Assembly (NCBI GenBank): GCA_020723105.1
Contig: DYJL01000001.1
Span: 62,001 to 126,000 of the forward strand
Origin: Nitrospira japonica
GTDB lineage: Bacteria > Nitrospirota > Thermodesulfovibrionia > UBA6902
DNA length: 64,000 nucleotides
Reading direction: 5' to 3'
Shown here: piece by piece, positions 53,501 through 61,474 of the stretch
Numbering within the stretch: position 1 is the stretch's first letter
How the letters are laid out: each line of letters starts with the position of its first letter
Made by a program: the position numbers and the translations under genes
Notes under the pieces: generated by a model
Database searches by the model: none
Seen by the model: only the letters and a program-made list of their open reading frames with translations
What the model was told of the DNA's origin: nothing

Positions 53501-53581
53501 ATGAAAATAAGGAAAGGAGCGAACATCTGCTATGCAAACAGTGTTAGACAGAAAAAAGATATCCCTTCGGGAATTTCTTGA
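53501..53581 (+). CDS. Possible 26-aa leader peptide overlapping the helicase start
   Basis: ATG 53501 lies 7 nt after AAAGGAGG (53486-53493), a better site than that of the helicase start at 53532. The frame (MKIRKGANICYANS...) ends at 53581, inside the helicase gene in another frame. Its translation could control or couple to helicase translation. Confidence 0.4.
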   Translation: MKIRKGANICYANSVRQKKDIPSGIS

Positions 53582-55733
53582 AGAGCACGGTCAGGCATTG
53601 GGTGAACGGATAGAACAGGAGTTGACTCCGGTTTATAACCCTTCAGCAACAGATCCGATACTTGATGTTTATGACGGTAAGATGAATGTACTGCTTAGAA
53701 GTCCATTTCCTGTTCAGCGTGAAATTGTAAAGGGACTTTCAAAGGCCCTTTATAACAAACGCAGGGAAAAGCTCTTCATCTGCGGCGAAATGGGGACTGG
53801 AAAGACAATGCTTACACTCGCCGTCATTGCCATGTCGCCGAAACCCATGCGGGTTCTCGTTGCATCCCCTGGGCATCTGGTTAATAAATGGATACGAGAA
53901 ACCAGAATAACCATTCCGGGTGTCAGGACCGTAGACCTTGCCGTAAAAAATGCCATCTCCATTCTGGATACCTTCAGAAGCGAGAAAGCACCGCTCAAGA
54001 ACCATGAACTATGGTTTATCTCGAAAGAGAAACTGAAACTGAGCTGCGGGTGGGAGCCTGCATACACAACAACAAAACGCGGAGGTTTCCCAAGGTGTCC
54101 GAGCTGCGGAGAAATACCGCAGGATGAAGAAGGAACATGGCTGACAATAAGCGTCCTTAAACACAGGAAATGCAAATGTCACTGCGGAAGTCCTCTATGG
54201 CAGAATGTGCCGAAACCGAGAAGATTTGCCCCGATGGAGTTCATCAAACGATACTTGAAAGGAAAGATAGATATGGTGGTCCTCGACGAAGTGCATGATT
54301 ACAAGGCTGGTGATACCCTTCAGGGACACGCTATGGGGATACTTGCAACCTGTTCAAGGTATTTTCTTGGATTAACAGGAACGCTCAATGGTGGCTATGC
54401 GGACAATCTCTTTTACTTACTCTACAGACTTGAGCCGCATCGTCTTGAGGAATTCGGCTACCACGGTGTTGAGAAGTGGCAAAGGAGTTACGGTGTTATT
54501 GAGGAGATTCGGAAACTTGAAGATGACGAGCACAGTTACGGCAGGATCAAGCGTAGTAACGTCATCATCAAAAAGAAGCCGGGCGTCTCCCCTGAAGTCA
54601 TCGGAAAGTATTTTTTAGACAAAAGCTGTTTCATCAGGCTTGCGGATGTGATCGACGGCCTACCGACATATGATGAAACGGTCATGACCGTAAGAATGTC
54701 GGGAGAACAAAGGGATGAATACTCTGTCCTTGAAGATGATCTAAGAGAAGCGGTCAAGAAATACAAGATGAAAGCTTCTGGAGCCATGCTTCAGTCCCTT
54801 TTGTCTTATCCGGATTCCTGTGTGGTATATCCTGAATACATCGAGATCAAGGCGCCGGATAGAGAAACCGGGGTCATGCAGGTGGTTCAAACCATCACCG
54901 CGCCAAAGATCAAAGCAGGTATTCTCCCCAAGGAAAGCGAGCTGTTGGAGATTTGTAACAAGGAGAAATATGAAGGTCGAAAGGTTCTCATCTACATAAC
55001 CTTTACCGGAAAACGAGATATAAGGGATCGCGTAAAGACCGTTCTGGAAAAAGCCAAATTTAAAGTCGGGATTCTTTCTGAGACAGTGGAACCTAAGAAA
55101 CGTGAGGACTGGATAGAGAAAAACGCACACAATTTTGACGTGCTCCTATCTAATCCGGAACTGGTTAAAGTAGGGCTTGACCTAATTCAGTTCCCAACCA
55201 TTGTCTTTTACCAGACAGGATACAACATCTTCACATTGAGACAAGCTGCAAGAAGGTCCTGGCGCATTGGTCAACGTAGACCTGTACGGGTTTTCTTTAT
55301 GGTAAACAAAAACACTATGCAGGAAACCGCCATCTCTCTTATAGCAAAAAAGCTCGAAGTCGCGCTCCTGTTAGAAGGCGATCTTCCAGAAGGCCTGGCA
55401 GAATACCAGGTCGAAGGCGGTTCACTGCTTGAAGAAATGTCCAGGGCTCTGGTAGAAGGCCGCAAATGCTCCGGCGCAGAAACAGCCTGGGCTAATTTCA
55501 GGAAAAAGGAAATTGAAGCTAACCTTGGCATCGGCAAAAAAGAAACAATCTTTACAGAAGGCAAAACAAAGCAAATAACTGCAGGTGATTCAAGAACCTC
55601 TGTAATTGACAATACCGTCATCAAAGTCACCGTCGTGGAAGGCAGAAGAAAAAAGGCTGCCACTTTGACTGTTCAGTATGGAGAACTGGATGGCATACTG
55701 CAGGGAAAGGTCGCGCAGTTTGCGCTGTTCTGA
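53532..55733 (+). CDS. SNF2-like helicase with internal zinc ribbons, element backbone
   Basis: 733 residues. SNF2-type motor: GEMGTGKTMLTLAVI, VASPGHLVNKWI, MVVLDEVHDYKAG (DEVH), FLGLTGTLNGGYADN, and QAARRSWRIGQRRPVRVFF (motif VI). Between motifs Ia and II lies a zinc-ribbon insert (CPSCGEIPQDEEG...CKCHCGSPLW). Large SNF2-like proteins of this kind are common as backbone genes of conjugative elements. Expressed from leader copy F, with a ribosome site further away than usual (GGAG about 14 nt before ATG). Confidence 0.8.
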   Translation: MQTVLDRKKISLREFLEEHGQALGERIEQELTPVYNPSATDPILDVYDGKMNVLLRSPFPVQREIVKGLSKALYNKRREKLFICGEMGTGKTMLTLAVIAMSPKPMRVLVASPGHLVNKWIRETRITIPGVRTVDLAVKNAISILDTFRSEKAPLKNHELWFISKEKLKLSCGWEPAYTTTKRGGFPRCPSCGEIPQDEEGTWLTISVLKHRKCKCHCGSPLWQNVPKPRRFAPMEFIKRYLKGKIDMVVLDEVHDYKAGDTLQGHAMGILATCSRYFLGLTGTLNGGYADNLFYLLYRLEPHRLEEFGYHGVEKWQRSYGVIEEIRKLEDDEHSYGRIKRSNVIIKKKPGVSPEVIGKYFLDKSCFIRLADVIDGLPTYDETVMTVRMSGEQRDEYSVLEDDLREAVKKYKMKASGAMLQSLLSYPDSCVVYPEYIEIKAPDRETGVMQVVQTITAPKIKAGILPKESELLEICNKEKYEGRKVLIYITFTGKRDIRDRVKTVLEKAKFKVGILSETVEPKKREDWIEKNAHNFDVLLSNPELVKVGLDLIQFPTIVFYQTGYNIFTLRQAARRSWRIGQRRPVRVFFMVNKNTMQETAISLIAKKLEVALLLEGDLPEGLAEYQVEGGSLLEEMSRALVEGRKCSGAETAWANFRKKEIEANLGIGKKETIFTEGKTKQITAGDSRTSVIDNTVIKVTVVEGRRKKAATLTVQYGELDGILQGKVAQFALF

Positions 55734-55750
55734 TATGGAATATAAGTACA

Positions 55751-55786
55751 AAGGGCATATTGAGATAATCTCATATGCCCTTTTTT
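55751..55786. terminator. Bidirectional terminator between convergent genes
   Basis: AAGGGCATAT (55751-55760) with ATATGCCCTT (55773-55782) plus GAGA/TCTC form a long stem followed by Ts, with As on the left side, 9 nt after the helicase TGA and before the convergent nuclease gene. Confidence 0.82.
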
Positions 55787-55794
55787 GATGGTTC

Positions 55795-57072
55795 TTATCC
55801 TTTGACAGATGTGGAATCATCCGCTTGGGTAACTGAGTTATCGGTAATTGGCATATCATATAATTGTGTAGTTATTATAATCTCGCGTCCTGGGTCAGCT
55901 TCTTTTACAAAGATATATCTTGCATCACCGTGGGGATTAAACAAAACAGTTTTCTTGTGTTCCGGTCGAGCTGTCATGGTATCATGCATCTTTTGACGGA
56001 TAGAAGATGAATCTTTAGTTTTATTAAATACAAGTAATGCGCATTTTGTGTCCCGCCACGATAAATAACCCAGGAGTTGATCAATAGCTTCATTAAATGT
56101 TTTTACCCCTCTCCAGAATTTGCACTCAGCAATAAAAATGTTTCTGTTATCAACTCTTATAAGTATGTCTGTTTTACCTGAAGCGTTAAAGGTTTCTCCT
56201 ATAGCGGTTCCATTATAGTGTCCATTTAACTGTAAGAGAAAATGGGTGCGAATAGCTTCTTCATCTAGGGATGAAAAAGCTGCCGGATTTCTTTCAATTA
56301 CTAAAGACATGCTTCGCATAACTTCAAGTATATGTTGATATTCATCTTCTGATAAGACAGGCTCTGGTTTATAGGTTTCGGTTTGAACTCGCGGCTTGCT
56401 CACCGGTGACTCTCGATGTTTTATTGGAGCTGTATATGATAATGGCTTTTCTCTCCGTTTTATTGGAATTCCAAGAGCCGACACAACTCCGGTTGTAGAT
56501 TCAGCTAATTGTCTTTTTTGCAGTAATGCAGATTTTATTAATTGAGGGGCTGTGTTGTTATGATTATCTACATCATGACTTAAATGTCTGACTGCCTCCG
56601 CTAAGGACGTAATTTTTCTGTTTATGTCTGCTTTAAGACTTTCAGGGGAAGCAGAGTCATCAGGAAAACTAATTGTTATTACTATAGTGTCATCCCGTAC
56701 TTCTATTTCAGGATAGCCACTTACACTAAATGTCGAGGGACGAATTTTCCATAGAATATTCTCCCCCTCGTATGGAACGGCGATATCGAGGCGAGTTCCC
56801 CTAACGATAGCCCGCTCGCCGGGAAAAACTGCCCGTCGGAAGTCATGGCTAACATCTATATCAGTACCAGATTGATTTTCGATATAATATTGATCGGAAT
56901 GAAGAATAAGCGGATTAATAGTTACATTATTTATATAATAATTTTCCAGTTCAGTTATTGAAGCCTTGAGGACATATTCATTATCTAAAGACTGTATTTC
57001 CTGTGTTACCTTTCCAGTAATATTACGAAATGTTGCAAATGTATCACCATCATTGAATGGATAAAATTTCAT
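55795..57072 (-). CDS. PD-(D/E)XK nuclease-like protein in LexA-regulated operon
   Basis: 425 residues. The N-terminal half is a beta-rich region followed by a coiled segment (ADINRKITSLAEAVRHLSHDV) and a polar linker; the C-terminal part is restriction-endonuclease-like: SGKTDILIRVDNRNIFIAECKFWRG gives the D...ExK (Asp in TDIL, Glu-Cys-Lys) site, with a LLGYLSWRDTKCALLVFNKTK strand-helix after it. Unrecognised as a named family. It is the last gene of a three-gene unit headed by a LexA-like repressor, so it may be an SOS-induced DNA-cleaving cargo or defence protein. Confidence 0.68.
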   Translation of the reverse strand: MKFYPFNDGDTFATFRNITGKVTQEIQSLDNEYVLKASITELENYYINNVTINPLILHSDQYYIENQSGTDIDVSHDFRRAVFPGERAIVRGTRLDIAVPYEGENILWKIRPSTFSVSGYPEIEVRDDTIVITISFPDDSASPESLKADINRKITSLAEAVRHLSHDVDNHNNTAPQLIKSALLQKRQLAESTTGVVSALGIPIKRREKPLSYTAPIKHRESPVSKPRVQTETYKPEPVLSEDEYQHILEVMRSMSLVIERNPAAFSSLDEEAIRTHFLLQLNGHYNGTAIGETFNASGKTDILIRVDNRNIFIAECKFWRGVKTFNEAIDQLLGYLSWRDTKCALLVFNKTKDSSSIRQKMHDTMTARPEHKKTVLFNPHGDARYIFVKEADPGREIIITTQLYDMPITDNSVTQADDSTSVKG

Positions 57073-57074
57073 TA

Positions 57075-57317
57075 TTAATTTTTTTTATCTTTCGGCGGAT
57101 TCGGATCGTTTCCAGGAGCAACGGTGTCACTGTCTCTGATTTTTCCTTTTAGGTCATGAATTCTAACCTCCCCGCCACCTGAATTAGCAGCAAAGCCTTT
57201 TGCTATGCGTTCAGCTTCCTTCTGGGTGCCGGCAGAGCCGCTACTGCGTTTGGCTCCTTCCTTCTGAATATCCCATTCTTTTGTTTCTTTGTTCTTTGAA
57301 ACATGATAATTAGACAT
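57075..57317 (-). CDS. DUF2188-like small protein
   Basis: 80 residues. YHVSKNKETKEWDIQKEGAKRSS, then TQKEAERIAKGFAANSGGGEVRIHDLKGKIRDSDT and a NDPNPPKDKK tail (by position) match the DUF2188 pattern of small hypothetical proteins. The function is unknown. It lies 3 nt downstream of the LexA-like gene and 2 nt upstream of the nuclease-like gene, so it is cotranscribed with them. Confidence 0.72.
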   Translation of the reverse strand: MSNYHVSKNKETKEWDIQKEGAKRSSGSAGTQKEAERIAKGFAANSGGGEVRIHDLKGKIRDSDTVAPGNDPNPPKDKKN

Positions 57318-57320
57318 AAA

Positions 57321-57953
57321 TTAACCCTCCAATCTTGGAATTGTTGTTATAACCACACCTTGAATTTGAAAATCCTCAGTCAAGATAATTGGTTTATGTT
57401 TTTTATTAGAAGATCTTGGCATTAAAACAATCGCCTCCCTCCCTCGATGGAATTCTTTTACCGTAGCTTCATCATCAATGAGGGCTACAACCTTATCACC
57501 ATTTTCTGCTGTTATCTGCTGCCGGACAAGTAATAAATCACCATCATTGATTCCAGCCTTATCCATTGAATCACCCGCAACTCTAAGCAAAAAGTATTTA
57601 GAACCAGAACGTGCAAGTGCTACTGAGACAGGTATAAATCCTTCGATATTCTCTTGCGCTAAAATAGGTGTTCCACAAGTGACTGTACCAACCAGAGGAA
57701 TATCAACAGTTCGGGCATGCAATAAATTAGATTCAGGGTCTTTTATTAGCTGTAAGTCACCATTAGAACGCCTTTTTAGAATTCCTTTCTGAATTAGTTC
57801 CTCAATAATCAAGGCAGCCGAACGGGGGGATTTATACTTTAAGGCATTCATTAATTCACGAACAGTGGGAAATCTTCCTTTATGCATTAGCCAATTTCTT
57901 ATATGGCGAAGGGTATCTGTTTGTTTAGATGTAAGATTTGTCTTATCTTTCAT
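57321..57953 (-). CDS. LexA-like autocleaving repressor
   Basis: 210 residues from ATG 57953 (a longer in-frame start at 58001 would include the promoter). LexA-type winged helix (FPTVRELMNALKYKSPRSAALIIEELIQKGILKR by position, residues 28-61). Cleavage site Cys93-Gly94 in VTCGTP, the Cys-Gly bond being that of UmuD; nucleophile Ser129 in GDSM and general-base Lys166 in VKEF: a full peptidase S24 set. It would autoinactivate on RecA-ssDNA and free its operon. The promoter overlaps an ATACAAGTTGTAT palindrome. Confidence 0.85.
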   Translation of the reverse strand: MKDKTNLTSKQTDTLRHIRNWLMHKGRFPTVRELMNALKYKSPRSAALIIEELIQKGILKRRSNGDLQLIKDPESNLLHARTVDIPLVGTVTCGTPILAQENIEGFIPVSVALARSGSKYFLLRVAGDSMDKAGINDGDLLLVRQQITAENGDKVVALIDDEATVKEFHRGREAIVLMPRSSNKKHKPIILTEDFQIQGVVITTIPRLEG

Positions 57954-57960
57954 ATTATAC

Positions 57961-57989
57961 ACAATAATACAAGTTGTATAATATGTCAA
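57961..57989 (-). promoter_or_regulatory. Promoter and palindromic operator of the LexA-like gene
   Basis: On the minus strand TTGACA (57989-57984), a 17-nt spacer and TATTGT (57966-57961). The spacer holds the 13-bp palindrome ATACAAGTTGTAT (57967-57979), a likely self-operator. The ATG at 57953 lies 7 nt past the -10, so the mRNA is probably leaderless. Confidence 0.65.
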
Positions 57990-58063
57990 GCTGAATTTCA
58001 TGTTGGTCGGAGTACTGAATATGAGACAACGGCAAGATGTGCCTCATGAATACTACCCCAAAA

Positions 58064-58144
58064 GTAATACCTAAATAACAATTAACTTTCAGTAGAACAA
58101 CGAAAAGAACACTCGCAGGGTTTTGCCCGGGGTGTCCTTTTTTA
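58064..58144 (+). promoter_or_regulatory. Leader cassette copy G with intrinsic terminator
   Basis: GTAATAC 58064-58070; AGTAGAACAACGAA 58091-58104, 20 nt apart; stem around GAACAC (58107-58112) with GTGTCC (58132-58137), an inner GGG/CCC pair (one mismatch), and seven Ts with one break (58138-58144). ATTTCAAATCAAAGGAGG and the PRTRC E start follow. Confidence 0.72.
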
Positions 58145-58169
58145 TTTCAAATCAAAGGAGGTATCAAAA

Positions 58170-58721
58170 GTGATAATTGATTTCAAGGAACTTTCTACAT
58201 TAGTCCCTGAAAAGGGCTCTCTGATATTAACTTTCAAAAGAAGTAACGGCAAGATGATAGTTTGTTACGCTCCAAAATATGACGGCAAAGTAGAGAACTC
58301 TGATTTTCGTCCAGTAACTGTAACCGGAATGCCTGAAGATCTGAATGAGGAGTGGAACAAAGCTATCTCTGAGATTGCCAAGAACGAACGCCTGCTTGTA
58401 GAAGCATCGTCAACATCAAATCTTTCCAAAAGAAAGACGGAAACGGAAAAGGCCCTGAGCAAAACTTCAAGGACAGGCATAGCCGGCAACAAAAAGACTG
58501 ATGATTCAAACTCAGCTTCAGGTAACAATCTTTTCACCCCGGCAAAAAAGGAAGATGAATCAAAGGATAAGTCTGCGGAAAGCGGCACCGATGATTCTGC
58601 TGAAGAAAGCCAGAACGAAAGTGACGAGGCTGAAGCAGATGAAACATCTCAGCAAACCGATACTGCACTGGAAAACGAAAATCCGCAAGAACAGAAGACC
58701 GCAAAACCGACAATCTTTTAA
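58170..58721 (+). CDS. PRTRC system protein E
   Basis: 183 residues, GTG start after AAAGGAGG. The first 75 residues form a compact beta-rich domain (GSLILTFKRSNGKMIVCYAPK; FRPVTVTGMPEDLNEEWNKAI), as in PRTRC E; the remaining 110 residues are a Ser/Glu/Asp/Lys-rich disordered tail. PRTRC cassettes (ParB-related, ThiF-related) occur on plasmids and ICEs; the role of E is unknown. First gene of the operon behind leader copy G. Confidence 0.75.
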   Translation: MIIDFKELSTLVPEKGSLILTFKRSNGKMIVCYAPKYDGKVENSDFRPVTVTGMPEDLNEEWNKAISEIAKNERLLVEASSTSNLSKRKTETEKALSKTSRTGIAGNKKTDDSNSASGNNLFTPAKKEDESKDKSAESGTDDSAEESQNESDEAEADETSQQTDTALENENPQEQKTAKPTIF

Positions 58722-58752
58722 TTTTCAATAAAAAATCACGGAGGTAATAAAA

Positions 58753-59127
58753 ATGACTTTAAAAGTATCCGTTAACAGGATATTCAAATACAATTCACTT
58801 ATCTTGGATGATCCTGATCCAAAATGGAGCATAGAAGAGGTAAAAGACTTCTACGGCAATGCATACCCTGAATTGACTCAAAGCATTATAGAGGGACCGG
58901 ATGTCTCTGATGAAGGACTGACGTACATCTTCAGGAAATCCGTAGGAACAAAAGGAAACGATACGGTTTCCGTAAGCCGGATTGCCGACGAATCCTATCA
59001 TGTTCCTTTAGACAGGAAAATCGCCGTAGTTACCGACCTTATGCAGCAATTTGCAAGTGTAATAGTTTCTGCACAACCCGATGGGGACGATCTTATGGCG
59101 CCTTCAGCATTGCAAGAGGTGATCTGA
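58753..59127 (+). CDS. PRTRC system protein C (prokaryotic ubiquitin-like)
   Basis: 124 residues, ACGGAGG upstream. VNRIFKYNSLILDDPDPKWSIEEVKDFYGNAYPELTQSIIEGP is, by position (residues 6-48), the PRTRC C / Prok_Ub signature, followed by a second strand set. Comparative work places this protein as the Ubl of the PRTRC E1-E2-JAB set. Shares a TGATG overlap with F. Confidence 0.83.
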   Translation: MTLKVSVNRIFKYNSLILDDPDPKWSIEEVKDFYGNAYPELTQSIIEGPDVSDEGLTYIFRKSVGTKGNDTVSVSRIADESYHVPLDRKIAVVTDLMQQFASVIVSAQPDGDDLMAPSALQEVI

Positions 59128-60149
59128 TGCTTGTCCCAAATTTTAACGGGATAGAAAAAGGGATGTTATTCCCCGGTGTACTGATGAGCGTAGATAACGC
59201 TCATCAAACACTGAAGCAGATGTGCAGCTTCTATATTGAAGTTCTCAACGGAGACCCTGAACTCCGGGTGCCTGCCGGGGATCTGATCAGCACGGTAATC
59301 CATATGGAAGGCATCATAGCGGATGCCGCAGCCAGGAAATTAGCCGGAAATATAATCAATCCCGAGACGCTTGGAACTCAGGTGGAAAATGCCTATAAGG
59401 ACGGTAACTGGATGCTTCTCGTCAAATTCGATTTCCTGTCCATGTGTGTAATGTACGCGGATTTTCTTATTTCGCTGAAGAAGAATCAACATGACATTTA
59501 CAGGCTTTTAAGGGATTGCTTGCGAGGACTTACAGAATGCAATCTCTCTCCCGTATCCACAGTGGAAAACATTTACGACTACTTTGAGAACTCCGGGATG
59601 TTTGATGAAGCGCTGGAACGCGGTGATGATGAGACAGAAAAGGTAATGCAGGAAGAGCTCAGTGCGTTCAGGAAATACATCCCTTGCGAAAAGCGCCTCA
59701 ACCGGAAAAATCTAACAAATCTCTTCAACAGCATTTGCAGACAATTCAGGAGACTGAGCAATAGTTTATCTGAAGCCCAAAAGTCATGGATATCGGATGT
59801 CATCGAAATCCATGAGCTCTCAAGACAGCTTCAAACAAAAATGAAATTCGTAGGGTATGACGACTTTGAAGAGATCTTCTCTTACTCCTATTTTGACCAG
59901 CATTGTGATGTTCAGAGCTTCTTTGTTGTCCTGTGGGATAAGTGCAGCACGTTCACGGATTACTACTCAGAAGAAATGCACTACAAGGCACAGAGTGTAT
60001 CCGAACCGATTGAATGTGTCTATGTAGAGACAAAGACAAAAGAAGACATCGAGTACACGATGAAATTCACGAGATTCATTTCACTTATTCAAAGAATTTT
60101 ATACCAGGCGGAGGAAGTTTGGGATGATAACAACAAATCTTGCCAATGA
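59127..60149 (+). CDS. PRTRC system protein F
   Basis: 340 residues, start overlapping the C stop by 1 nt. An all-helical protein (ETEKVMQEELSAFRKYIPCEK; LFNSICRQFRRLSNSLSEAQKSWISDVIEIHELSRQLQ, by position) with no catalytic motif seen. Identified by its fixed place between C and B and its size and helical pattern, which fit PRTRC F. Overlaps the B start by 26 nt. Confidence 0.7.
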   Translation: MLVPNFNGIEKGMLFPGVLMSVDNAHQTLKQMCSFYIEVLNGDPELRVPAGDLISTVIHMEGIIADAAARKLAGNIINPETLGTQVENAYKDGNWMLLVKFDFLSMCVMYADFLISLKKNQHDIYRLLRDCLRGLTECNLSPVSTVENIYDYFENSGMFDEALERGDDETEKVMQEELSAFRKYIPCEKRLNRKNLTNLFNSICRQFRRLSNSLSEAQKSWISDVIEIHELSRQLQTKMKFVGYDDFEEIFSYSYFDQHCDVQSFFVVLWDKCSTFTDYYSEEMHYKAQSVSEPIECVYVETKTKEDIEYTMKFTRFISLIQRILYQAEEVWDDNNKSCQ

Positions 60150-60843
60150 AGGGCAGTTTATGCCTGTAAAGACATTAATTGTTTACAGGAGAATGTCTGA
60201 TAACGAATCGTGCAGGGGAAGTTCTTCTTCCCCTGAATTCTACGTTTCACTGCACAACATCAGAGACGGTGTTGTATGTGAAGGACACCCTGTAAGCAAG
60301 AAAGACGTATATGAGCTTTGCAAACTCGCCATGCCGGGAATCGATACCGTAGTCAAGTACGTTCCGGAAAATGTCATCTCCTATGTGCCGTTCAGCAAAT
60401 ACAGCGCGATGGTCTGGTGGATGCCGGCAGGCAGAAAAAGCATGTTCTTTAAGATCGAAGGCCTGAAAAGCGGGATTGCGCCGGTTCCGGCAACCCTTTT
60501 TACCGTGATAAGGGGCAGGCTCCATGTGTGGGCATTAAAGGCGAACAGAAGACCGACGCCAACTACGCCTGTGTATTTTTCCCCTTTCTTTAATGTCTTT
60601 AAGGACGGAACCTGCATGGGTAATATGAAAGCACCGAAGAAAACCGATCCTCTGGAGACGAGGCGATGGGAAGACATTTTCTTCGGAAGCGCCTTTACCA
60701 ATGAAAGCCCGCCTGAGTTGAAGGGAATCACAGGCAATGAGCTGTGGAGCAGTCTAATTAATACAAAGAAAAAGTTCCCCGCTTCCTGTTTAAAGAAATG
60801 GGGGACTCTTAATGACGTTTTGGATAATCTGGAGGTTAAATAA
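60124..60843 (+). CDS. PRTRC system protein B (E2-like)
   Basis: 239 residues from ATG 60124, GGAGGAAG upstream. VISYVPFSKYSAMVWWMPAGRKSMFF, then GIAPVPATLFTVIRGRLHVWALKA and TTPVYFSPFFNVFKDGTCMGNM are hallmarks of PRTRC B, an E2-like (UBC-fold) protein with the conserved Cys in GTCMGN as the candidate site. It follows the coupled start within F. Confidence 0.83.
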   Translation: MITTNLANEGQFMPVKTLIVYRRMSDNESCRGSSSSPEFYVSLHNIRDGVVCEGHPVSKKDVYELCKLAMPGIDTVVKYVPENVISYVPFSKYSAMVWWMPAGRKSMFFKIEGLKSGIAPVPATLFTVIRGRLHVWALKANRRPTPTTPVYFSPFFNVFKDGTCMGNMKAPKKTDPLETRRWEDIFFGSAFTNESPPELKGITGNELWSSLINTKKKFPASCLKKWGTLNDVLDNLEVK

Positions 60844-60847
60844 TAAT

Positions 60848-61474
60848 ATGAACAGTAAAGACCAAATACTGCAAACTCATTTACCGACTGTTATGGCTCC
60901 GAAGTATGAAGAGATCGCTTCATGTGGAACCGGGAAGACGCGTCTCGCTATGGGGCATGACGGTTTATACATTGAGACAAACCAGATATGGGGGCGTCTC
61001 GTAAAGAAGCTTTGGCATTCGGACAGACAACTTCCATATGGAATAGTTGAAGAGGTGGATACATTCAGGGACATAATCAATTCTATCTGGCCTATTATGC
61101 ATGAGGAGGTCATCCCGCATGCTGCAGAATTTGCAGAAAAGAAAATGGAATGGGCCGGGCAGATAATTTATACTTCTGAAGGACTTAAGTATCTACCTTT
61201 AGATTTCACTTCAACCGGACTCAATGCCCGGTATGAGCTTCCCAGTCTTCCCGTTGGTGAATATTTCGTGGTTGATATACACAGCCACCACAAGATGCCG
61301 CCGTCATTTTCCTACACTGATGACGTGGATGATTCCGGTGGAGTAAAGATACGCATGGTGCTTGGAAACTACAGGTATATCAGGGAAGCTGGCACACACT
61401 TTTTCCAGTGGAAGTGCAGATACACCGTGGAAGGCTTCTTCTTTGACTGGAGGGAATATGGATCAGAAAATTAA
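60848..61474 (+). CDS. PRTRC system protein A (JAB-family metalloprotease)
   Basis: 208 residues from ATG 60848 (GGAGG 12 nt upstream); an in-frame ATG at 60812 lies inside B. JAMM zinc-site motif near residues 143-158: DIHSHHKMPPSFSYTDD, matching HxH-x7-S-x2-D. JAB proteins remove or process ubiquitin-like tags; here it is the expected deconjugase for the C protein. Overlaps the ThiF gene by 17 nt. Confidence 0.82.
   Translation: MNSKDQILQTHLPTVMAPKYEEIASCGTGKTRLAMGHDGLYIETNQIWGRLVKKLWHSDRQLPYGIVEEVDTFRDIINSIWPIMHEEVIPHAAEFAEKKMEWAGQIIYTSEGLKYLPLDFTSTGLNARYELPSLPVGEYFVVDIHSHHKMPPSFSYTDDVDDSGGVKIRMVLGNYRYIREAGTHFFQWKCRYTVEGFFFDWREYGSEN

Noticed and set aside
24730-58070. GTAATAC as a T7-like promoter (TAATACGACTC...)
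   Set aside because: Only the first six bases match; the conserved remainder of T7-type promoters is absent and no single-subunit RNA polymerase gene is in the window.
24730-58070. GTAATAC as a plain sigma70 -10 box
   Set aside because: No shared -35 hexamer lies about 17 nt upstream in the copies, and TAATAC matches TATAAT poorly, so I describe it only as a conserved box.
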